Under the pieces are notes generated by a model. The model did no database searches. It was given only the letters and a program-made list of their open reading frames with translations, and was not told the origin of the DNA. DNA of 6,433 nt, taken from positions 1-6,433 of the forward strand of contig JARYMD010000259.1 of the NCBI GenBank assembly GCA_029907285.1. Reading direction: 5' to 3'. The position numbers were made by a program, and so were the translations under genes. Positions 1 through 5,506 of the stretch are shown here, piece by piece. The DNA is from Verrucomicrobiota bacterium (GTDB lineage Bacteria > Verrucomicrobiota > Verrucomicrobiia > Limisphaerales > J093). How positions within the stretch are numbered: the stretch's first letter is position 1; each line of letters begins with the position of its first letter.

Positions 1-186
1 TGCTGAATTGAAAGACTCCGCGGACTGACGTCCTCGGCCACAGTCACCGAATCTTTCATCGTAGCCGACGACGTAAGTCGGCGGGAAACTTGTTGCTGAA
101 CTGAAAGACTCCGCGGACTGACGTCCTCGGCCACAGTCACCGAATTTTTCATCGTAGCCGACGACGTAAGTCGGCGGGAAACTTGT
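1..186. repeat. Two tandem 93-bp REP/BIME-like units
   Basis: Bases 1-93 and 94-186 are direct repeats differing at only two positions (t8/c101 and c53/t146). Each unit contains two palindromic elements. The first (16-41; 109-134) forms the imperfect hairpin CCGCGGAC-TGAC-GTCCTCGG, with one mismatch in the stem. The second (61-86; 154-179) forms GCCGAC-gacgtaa-GTCGGC, a perfect 6-bp stem. The reverse complement of the second element matches the first at 20 of 26 positions, so each unit is an inverted pair of related palindromes, as in BIMEs built from REP sequences. The array starts at the window edge and may extend further upstream. The near-identity implies recent duplication or gene conversion. 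No open reading frame of note lies here. Confidence 0.9.
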
Positions 187-290
187 TGCAGTCCTGAAAT
201 CCCGCGGACTCACGTCCGCGGCTACAGCAATCACAGAAATACTCAGCCCGGCGCCGTCCCGATCCGCGGGATAAGTCGGCGGGAAACAGC
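187..290. repeat. Degenerate third copy of the REP/BIME-like unit
   Basis: After the second exact unit the sequence restarts with tgcagtcctgaaat, comparable to tgctgaactgaaag, and ends with taagtcggcgggaaac (272-287), which is identical to the 3' part of the 93-bp units. Between these the copy has diverged and is about 10 bp longer. Its first palindrome (200-225) is perfect: arms CCGCGGAC and GTCCGCGG around the loop TCAC. It matches the reverse complement of the second palindrome of units 1 and 2 at 22 of 26 positions, linking the two palindrome types. The second palindrome is half lost (262-284): only its right arm is conserved. Confidence 0.75.
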
Positions 291-330
291 TTTGCTGCCA
301 ACCAAACTGTCGAGCCTGCAACTTATTGCC

Positions 331-359
331 TTGTCAGCCGGACCGCATCGCTCTATACA
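331..359 (+). promoter_or_regulatory. Sigma-70-type promoter candidate for the hisF operon
   Basis: TTGTCA at 331-336 (5 of 6 to the TTGACA consensus) is followed after exactly 17 bp by TATACA at 354-359 (4 of 6 to TATAAT). Transcription would start near 366, giving a leader of only about 18 nt before the hisF ATG at 384. That is too short for a his-leader peptide or riboswitch. It lies just downstream of the repeat array and is the only good match I found ahead of the operon. The assignment comes from sequence matching alone. Confidence 0.5.
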
Positions 360-383
360 GTTTTTCGCGGACGATTGGAAAAC

Positions 384-1187
384 ATGCTGGCAAAACGCGT
401 CATTCCCTGTTTGGACGTGCACGATCGCCGGGTCACCCGCGGACGGCAGTTCGGCCGCGCAGAAGCCGGTGAATTGCGCAACGTGGGCGACCCGGTTGAC
501 CTCGCGCTGCGCTACAACGCGCAAGGCGCAGACGAACTGGTTTTCTTTGACATCACAGCCAGCGCCCACGGAAGAGCAACAATGGTGGACGTCATCCGAC
601 AGGTCGCCGACCAGTGTTTCATGCCGTTAACAGTCGGTGGCGGAATCCGGACCATCGAAGACATGCGCACAATGCTGAACGCAGGCGCAGACAAGGTCAG
701 CATAAACTCGGCCGCGCTGGCCGACCCTGATCTCATTCGGCAGGGCGCATCAAGGTTCGGCAGCCAATGCATCGTGGTCTCAATCGACGCCAAACGTGTC
801 GGGCCAGACCGATGGGAGGTTTTTTCGCATGGCGGACGCAGACCCACAGGACGCGAAGCTGTCGCATGGGCCCGCGAAGCTGTCGCAGCCGGCGCCGGTG
901 AAATCGTTCTCAACAGCATCGATGCCGACGGCACCAAAGCGGGTTACGACGTCGAAATTACGAGGCGAATCAGCGAAAACGTCGGCGTCCCTGTGGTGGC
1001 AAGTGGCGGCGCGGGCACACTTGAACACATGGCCGAAGTGCTGTTGCGCGGCAGGGCCGACGCAGTGCTCGCCGCGAGTATTTTTCATTTCGGCGAGTTC
1101 ACTGTTGGGCAGGTCAAAGAATACCTGGCTTCAAAAGGAATACCCGTCCGTTTGCTGGACCTTGACACCAAAACACCAGATGCCTGA
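384..1187 (+). CDS. hisF: Imidazole glycerol phosphate synthase subunit HisF
   Basis: Cyclase subunit of cytosolic IGP synthase. With ammonia channelled from HisH it converts PRFAR into imidazole glycerol phosphate and AICAR, in histidine biosynthesis. The 267-aa protein is a full-length (beta-alpha)8 barrel. It begins MLAKRVIPCLDV with the catalytic Asp at residue 11. The second catalytic Asp is in VSIDAKR (D135), and the phosphate-binding motifs GGGIR (85-89), DGTKAGYD and SGGAG are all present. The ATG at 384 is chosen because family members start at MLAKR; an in-frame TTG at 375 would only add three residues. A weak purine stretch, TGGAAA (376-381), is the only candidate ribosome site. 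Compared with the Thermotoga protein as I recall it, the beta1-alpha1 loop carries about five extra residues (RGRQFGRAEAGELRNVGDPV), and residue 19 is Arg where Lys is usual. The C-terminus is extended by about ten residues and overlaps hisI. HisH is not encoded in the window. Confidence 0.97.
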   Translation: MLAKRVIPCLDVHDRRVTRGRQFGRAEAGELRNVGDPVDLALRYNAQGADELVFFDITASAHGRATMVDVIRQVADQCFMPLTVGGGIRTIEDMRTMLNAGADKVSINSAALADPDLIRQGASRFGSQCIVVSIDAKRVGPDRWEVFSHGGRRPTGREAVAWAREAVAAGAGEIVLNSIDADGTKAGYDVEITRRISENVGVPVVASGGAGTLEHMAEVLLRGRADAVLAASIFHFGEFTVGQVKEYLASKGIPVRLLDLDTKTPDA

Positions 1188-1581
1188 CCAAATGCAAGCA
1201 TTAGATCAGTTGAAGTTCGATCAGAACGGTTTGATTCCCGCCATCGTTCAAGACGCCACAACCGGCCAGGTTCTCATGATGGCATGGATGAACAGGCTGT
1301 CACTCGAGGAAACAATCAGACGCGGCCAAACCGTGTTCTGGAGCCGCTCACGCAAGAAACTCTGGATCAAAGGGGAAACAAGCGGCCACGTGCAAAAGGT
1401 GAAAGACATCGCATTCGATTGCGACGGCGACACACTGCTGATTAAAGTCGAACAGCTCGGCGCGGCGTGCCACGAAGGTTACAGATCGTGTTTCTTTCGC
1501 AGCGTCACCGAAGGCGGCCAGGGCTATCGCGTGACCGAGGAAAGGCTGTTCAACCCGGACGACGTTTACGGGAAAAGCTAA
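1180..1581 (+). CDS. hisI: Phosphoribosyl-AMP cyclohydrolase HisI, monofunctional
   Basis: Cytosolic zinc enzyme that opens the adenine ring of phosphoribosyl-AMP to give ProFAR, the third step of histidine synthesis. The 133-aa product has the normal length for a stand-alone cyclohydrolase, with no fused HisE pyrophosphohydrolase domain. Diagnostic motifs are WSRSRKKLWIKGETSGH (54-70), FDCDGD (79-84; D80, D82 and D84 as magnesium ligands, C81 as a zinc ligand) and ACHEGYRSCF (96-105; zinc ligands C97 and C104). The ATG at 1180 is preferred; it overlaps the hisF stop by 8 bases. ATG 1192 (four residues later, 4 bases after the hisF stop) is equally possible, because neither has a Shine-Dalgarno sequence and the conserved part starts only at LKFDQNGLIP. 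Translation is probably coupled to hisF. Confidence 0.96.
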   Translation: MPDQMQALDQLKFDQNGLIPAIVQDATTGQVLMMAWMNRLSLEETIRRGQTVFWSRSRKKLWIKGETSGHVQKVKDIAFDCDGDTLLIKVEQLGAACHEGYRSCFFRSVTEGGQGYRVTEERLFNPDDVYGKS

Positions 1582-2114
1582 TGGAGTCATTCGCACCTTT
1601 TGCCAGCCGGAGTTATTTCCTGTTCGTGGCGTTGCTGGTGCTGTCACGCGGGTTGGATTTTTTGAGCACTTGGATCGCCACCCCAAATCTCGAGCTCGAA
1701 GCAAACCCAATCGCGCGCAAACTGGGTTGGCGCGGCAGCATTCTGGTCAACGCGCTTGTATGCACCCTGTTTGGCATGTGGCCGTTGCCGGCCATCGTCA
1801 TAATCACTGCCAGCGTTCTTGTTGCAGCGCGAAACTTCCAGTCGGCATGGTTGATGCGGAGCATGGGCGAGCCGTTCTACCGCGCATGGCTGAGCGAGCG
1901 ACTGGCGGAATCGAAACCCGGGTTGTTTGTCTTTTGCCTTGTTGCCCAAGGGCTGCTGTTCGCGTCTCTTGGAGTGGCACTGATCCGTTTCAGCGATTGG
2001 AAACCGGTGCCGTTTGGCATTGGCACGGGCGTGATCGCGTACGCCGTGCTGGTTGTCTTGTTTTCTCTGATGGCTGTCTGGCGTGTTTGGCGCAAGAGCA
2101 ATTCGGATTCTTGA
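1581..2114 (+). CDS. Small multi-pass membrane protein, function unknown
   Basis: I do not recognise a characterised function. The ATG at 1581 shares its A with the hisI TAA stop, and GGGAAAAG (1571-1578) just upstream could serve as a weak ribosome site. The 177-aa product has hydrophobic stretches at about 11-31, 52-84 (probably two helices with a Pro in WPLPA), 113-137 and 143-166, so four or five membrane spans, ending in a short basic tail (WRVWRKSNSDS). After the first span it has DFLSTWIATPNLELEANPIARKLGW in outline: an Asp near the membrane, then a polar N-x-E-x-E-x-N-P cluster. This resembles the D...E-x-N-P pattern I associate with DUF5658-like small membrane proteins, but that link is tentative. 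Its position between hisI and trpE, with essentially no gaps, makes it part of the operon. Nothing ties it to amino-acid synthesis itself. Confidence 0.88.
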   Translation: MESFAPFASRSYFLFVALLVLSRGLDFLSTWIATPNLELEANPIARKLGWRGSILVNALVCTLFGMWPLPAIVIITASVLVAARNFQSAWLMRSMGEPFYRAWLSERLAESKPGLFVFCLVAQGLLFASLGVALIRFSDWKPVPFGIGTGVIAYAVLVVLFSLMAVWRVWRKSNSDS

Positions 2115-2117
2115 ACC

Positions 2118-3641
2118 GTGTACTTCCCAACAAAAACAGAGTTCGTTCGTCTCGCTGCCGGGGCCAATCTGATCCCCGTTGCAAAACGTGTTCTGGCCGA
2201 CTTCGAAACGCCGCTTTCGGCTTATGTCAAAATCCGCGGCCATGGCGAGTCTTTCTTGTTCGAGTCGGTGGAAGGTGGAGAACACATTGGCAGGTACTCT
2301 TTTCTCGGCAGCAACCCGCGCGCCGTGATCGTTCAATATGGGTCCAAGGTCACAGTCCTCGAAAATCATCGGCCGGTTCAGGAATATGAGATTGTCAGAA
2401 ACGCAGGCGCACGGTCTGACCGTCAAGTGCCTGATGGTCTGGCAGTCGTCGAAAAGGTCTTGCACAGGTTCCAGACAGTTTCGCTGCCAGGGCTTCCGCG
2501 TTTCACCGGAGGTGCAGTTGGGTACCTCGCCTATGAATTCATACACGACATCGAACCGGTGGTTCCCAAACCTGCAAAGGACGAACTTGGAACGCCCGTG
2601 CTCTGCTCCTTGATAGCCGATGAACTGCTGGTTTTCGACCGGGTTTCGCAGACATTGAGTGTCATTGTCAATGCCTCCATCGGCCCAGGAGTCAGTCCCG
2701 AAACCGCCTACGAACAAGCGGTCACCGAAATCGACAGGTTGCTGGCCCTGATCGCCCAGCCAGCCCGGCACGAGCCTGTCGCCCTCCCAAACCCCATCCC
2801 GGCCGTCCCCGTCAAATCCAATATCTCCCCTGAGCAGTTCAAGGAAAATGTCCGAAAAGCCAAGGAATACATATTCGCGGGCGACATCATCCAGGTCGTT
2901 GGTTCACAGCGCTTTACAGTGCCAACGCGCGCCACGCCGCTGGATGTTTACCGCGCAGCGCGCACAATCAACCCCTCGCCATACATGTTCTTGCTGGAAC
3001 TGGACGGTTTCGCACTGGTAGGTGCTTCACCCGAAACCCACGTGCGTTGTGAGGACCAAAACGTCGAAATCAGGCCAATCGCAGGAACACGCCCTCGTGG
3101 GACAACTGACGAAGAGGACAAGGCACTTCAAGATCAATTGCTCAGCGATCCCAAGGAACGCGCAGAACATGTAATGCTGGTCGATCTCGCCAGAAACGAT
3201 CTCGGCCGCGTCTGCGAATATGGCTCTGTCCGGGTGCGCGACCTGATGATCATTGAACGCTACTCCCACGTCATGCACATCGTGTCTCGTGTCCAGGGCC
3301 GCCTCGCCCCAAACCACACAACTTTTGACCTGATGCGCGCGACATTTCCCGCCGGCACACTCACAGGCGCCCCGAAAATCCGCGCCATGCAAATCATAGC
3401 CGAACTGGAAGGAACGCAACGCGGCCCTTACGGTGGGTGCGTCGGTTATTTCTCCTTTGGTGGCAACCTCGACTCGTGCATCACAATCCGGACCGCCCTC
3501 ATAAAGGACGGCCACGCCTATATCCAAGCAGGAGGCGGCTGGGTCGCTGATTCAATCCCCGATGCCGAGTTCAATGAAAGCGTCAACAAATCGCTGGCAA
3601 TGATCAGAGCCGTCGCAGCAGCCGACAATTTGCTCCCATGA
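2118..3641 (+). CDS. trpE: Anthranilate synthase component I TrpE
   Basis: Converts chorismate to anthranilate, using ammonia supplied by TrpG, at the entry to tryptophan synthesis. The 507-aa length is typical. The N-terminal domain (about 4-150) includes FLFESVEGGEHIGRYSFLG (46-64), the region of the LLES tryptophan-feedback motif, here LFES (47-50). The chorismate-binding domain (about 238-500) has INPSPYMF (284-291), GASPE (302-306), PIAGTRPRG (320-328), DPKERAEHVMLVDLARNDLG (344-363), PAGTLTGAPK (411-420) and YGGCVGYFSFGGNLDSC (438-454). Ala in PIAGT, where aminodeoxychorismate synthases have the Lys of PIKGT, favours TrpE over PabB. The GTG start at 2118 lies 3 bases after the previous stop and gives the expected N-terminus; no Shine-Dalgarno is visible, suggesting coupling. 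Departures from family consensus are VVGSQR (260-265, usually VVLSQR) and AGGGWVADS (471-479, usually AGAGIVADS). trpG is not adjacent. Aminodeoxychorismate synthase is the less likely alternative. Confidence 0.95.
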   Translation: MYFPTKTEFVRLAAGANLIPVAKRVLADFETPLSAYVKIRGHGESFLFESVEGGEHIGRYSFLGSNPRAVIVQYGSKVTVLENHRPVQEYEIVRNAGARSDRQVPDGLAVVEKVLHRFQTVSLPGLPRFTGGAVGYLAYEFIHDIEPVVPKPAKDELGTPVLCSLIADELLVFDRVSQTLSVIVNASIGPGVSPETAYEQAVTEIDRLLALIAQPARHEPVALPNPIPAVPVKSNISPEQFKENVRKAKEYIFAGDIIQVVGSQRFTVPTRATPLDVYRAARTINPSPYMFLLELDGFALVGASPETHVRCEDQNVEIRPIAGTRPRGTTDEEDKALQDQLLSDPKERAEHVMLVDLARNDLGRVCEYGSVRVRDLMIIERYSHVMHIVSRVQGRLAPNHTTFDLMRATFPAGTLTGAPKIRAMQIIAELEGTQRGPYGGCVGYFSFGGNLDSCITIRTALIKDGHAYIQAGGGWVADSIPDAEFNESVNKSLAMIRAVAAADNLLP

Positions 3642-5503
3642 ACAAGCTATCGCACCGCAGTTCACTTGTGGGCCGTCAGTTCTTCCTCATGACGTTGTAT
3701 GTCACTGTCCTTCTCCTCAGCCACTGGCTCGCTTATCAGTTGCGGTTCGATTTCGCCGTGCCGGACAACTTCCGTCGCGAAATGGTCACAAGCTGGCCAT
3801 GGACGCTTGCGCCCACGCTGATCTTGCTGTACGCACTCGGCCAGTTTTCAGGACTGCTCGGCTATTTCAGCGTGCCAGATTTCAAGCGCGTCTTGTGTGC
3901 GACCGGAGCTGTGGCGTTGTTTCTGTTTGCAGTTCGTTGCATCAGCCCGGTCCATCCAATCGCATCGCGCGGCATCATTCTGACCAATTTCCTCCTATCG
4001 ACTGTGGGAATTGCCGGAGTCCGCCTCGGACTGCGACTGGCCCGCGAACGCCGCACCGGGACAGACTCCGGCCAATCTCATCCGCGACCAGTCGGCATCA
4101 TCGGCGCCGGCGACGTCGGCGCAAGCCTCGCCAAAGAACTCATCGCACGCAAAGGGCTCGGACTCCACCCCGCCGCTTTCTTCGACGATAACCCCGAAAA
4201 ATGGAAGTCAAACATACACGGCATTCCCGTCGTAGGCAGACCCGAAGTTCTTCAAGAGCCGCGATTCCGACTTTCCCTGGATGAAGTCGTGATCGCCATG
4301 CCAAGCGCACCTGCCAAACGTGTCGCCGAAATCGTCAGGCTTCTTCAGTCCCTCCAACTGAAGTTCGAAACGGTGCCGGCAATCGATGAACTCGCCACCG
4401 GCAAGGTGCGAGTCACCCGCCTGCGACCTGTTGAGATTCTTGACCTGCTCGGCCGAGAACCGGTGGATCTCGAAACCGAAAGCATCGAACGGATCATCCG
4501 CAACCAAACCGTGATGGTTACCGGCGCAGGCGGCAGCATCGGAAGCGAACTCTGCCGTCAAATAGCCGCATTCGCCCCAAAATCGCTGCTGTTGGTTGAA
4601 CGATGCGAGGTCCTTGCGTTCCAGATAGAGCAAGAACTCATCAAAATGGGTCATCGAGCACTCATCCGCCCGATAGTCGCTGACGTGTGCAATACCGACA
4701 GCATGCGGAACGTGTTCAGGCTCTTCAAACCGGCGGTCGTCTTTCACGCTGCAGCACACAAACACGTTCCAATGATGGAAAGCCAGCCCGCAGAAGCCAT
4801 CCGCAATAACACTCTCGCAACGGCAAACCTCGCAGAACTCGCCCGTGAAGCCGCCGTTCAACGGTTTGTCCTCATTTCCACGGACAAAGCCATTAACCCG
4901 TCAAGTGTAATGGGCGCCACCAAACGAATGGCGGAAATCTTCCTCCAGGCCCTCGCCGCAGCCCACCCAACGCCAACAAGGTTCATGTCCGTACGTTTCG
5001 GCAATGTGCTGGGCTCATCCGGGAGTATCATACCGATTTTCACCAGACAAATCGAGGCTGGCGGCCCGGTTACCGTCACCCACCCCGATGCAGCACGGTA
5101 TTTCATGACCGTGTCTGAAGCAGTTGGGTTGGTCCTTCAAAGTGCCGCCCTCGGTGGGGGCGGTGAAACTTTTGCGCTCGATATGGGCCGGCCAATTAAA
5201 ATACTTGACCTCGCAAAACAAATGATCGAACTGAGCGGTTTCAAACCCGACGAGGACATCAAAATCGAGTTCGTTGGACTGCGCCCTGGCGAGAAATTGT
5301 TCGAGGAAATCTCTTACACAGGTGAGAGTTATGTGCCAACGCCACACCCGAAGATCAAGCGCTTTTCCAGCGAGCCGTTGCCACTGCAAACGGTCAGGAA
5401 TGCTCTGGCAGAACTCGAGACTGTCCTTGATTCATCAACTGCAGCACAACTCAAAATCCTCCTGAAAAAGCATATTCCCGAATACCAACCCTGCATCGAT
5501 TGA
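3638..5503 (+). CDS. Membrane-bound nucleotide-sugar 4,6-dehydratase, FlaA1/CapD/WbpM family
   Basis: Probable UDP-N-acetylglucosamine-type 4,6-dehydratase, making a 4-keto-6-deoxy sugar nucleotide for capsule, O-antigen or glycoprotein glycans. The 621-aa product has the full architecture of the long family members. Four N-terminal membrane helices lie at about 13-35, 53-76, 85-102 and 113-134, with the LRFDF motif after the first. A Rossmann-like domain follows with GIIGAGDVG (153-161). The catalytic extended SDR domain has TGAGGSIG (295-302) for NAD(P), FHAAAHKHVP (369-378), STDKAINPSSVMGATK (414-429) and RPGEKLFEE (549-557). Met425 stands where ordinary SDR enzymes have the catalytic Tyr, as in the SMK triad of WbpM/PglF-type dehydratases; T415, D416 and K417 fit the family active site. 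The start ATG overlaps the trpE stop (ATGA, 4 bases), which fixes it. Substrate and C5 stereochemistry (retaining or inverting) cannot be told from the sequence. It is an unusual partner for trpE. Confidence 0.93.
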   Translation: MNKLSHRSSLVGRQFFLMTLYVTVLLLSHWLAYQLRFDFAVPDNFRREMVTSWPWTLAPTLILLYALGQFSGLLGYFSVPDFKRVLCATGAVALFLFAVRCISPVHPIASRGIILTNFLLSTVGIAGVRLGLRLARERRTGTDSGQSHPRPVGIIGAGDVGASLAKELIARKGLGLHPAAFFDDNPEKWKSNIHGIPVVGRPEVLQEPRFRLSLDEVVIAMPSAPAKRVAEIVRLLQSLQLKFETVPAIDELATGKVRVTRLRPVEILDLLGREPVDLETESIERIIRNQTVMVTGAGGSIGSELCRQIAAFAPKSLLLVERCEVLAFQIEQELIKMGHRALIRPIVADVCNTDSMRNVFRLFKPAVVFHAAAHKHVPMMESQPAEAIRNNTLATANLAELAREAAVQRFVLISTDKAINPSSVMGATKRMAEIFLQALAAAHPTPTRFMSVRFGNVLGSSGSIIPIFTRQIEAGGPVTVTHPDAARYFMTVSEAVGLVLQSAALGGGGETFALDMGRPIKILDLAKQMIELSGFKPDEDIKIEFVGLRPGEKLFEEISYTGESYVPTPHPKIKRFSSEPLPLQTVRNALAELETVLDSSTAAQLKILLKKHIPEYQPCID

Positions 5504-5506
5504 GCC

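Noticed and set aside
1..290. CRISPR array
   Set aside because: The 93-bp units abut directly, the whole unit is repeated rather than a short repeat with unique spacers, and no cas gene is present.
360..383. His leader peptide or attenuator ahead of hisF
   Set aside because: The space between the promoter candidate and the ATG is about 18 nt, with no His-codon run and no alternative hairpins.
243..569. Minus-strand open frame across the repeat end, promoter and hisF start
   Set aside because: It overlaps well-supported hisF and has low-complexity, shadow-like composition.
796..1179. Long 5' extension of hisI inside hisF
   Set aside because: The extra 128 residues are a frame-shifted reading of hisF; HisI homology begins only just after the ATG at 1180.
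1644..2771. 375-aa minus-strand open frame
   Set aside because: It is antisense to the membrane protein and trpE, spans the gene junction, and shows no recognisable domain; the plus-strand frames are clearly the genes.
3027..3527. 166-aa minus-strand open frame within trpE
   Set aside because: It is a shadow of the conserved chorismate-binding domain of TrpE.
4208..4861. 217-aa minus-strand open frame within the dehydratase gene
   Set aside because: It is a shadow of the SDR domain coding sequence with no recognisable domain of its own.
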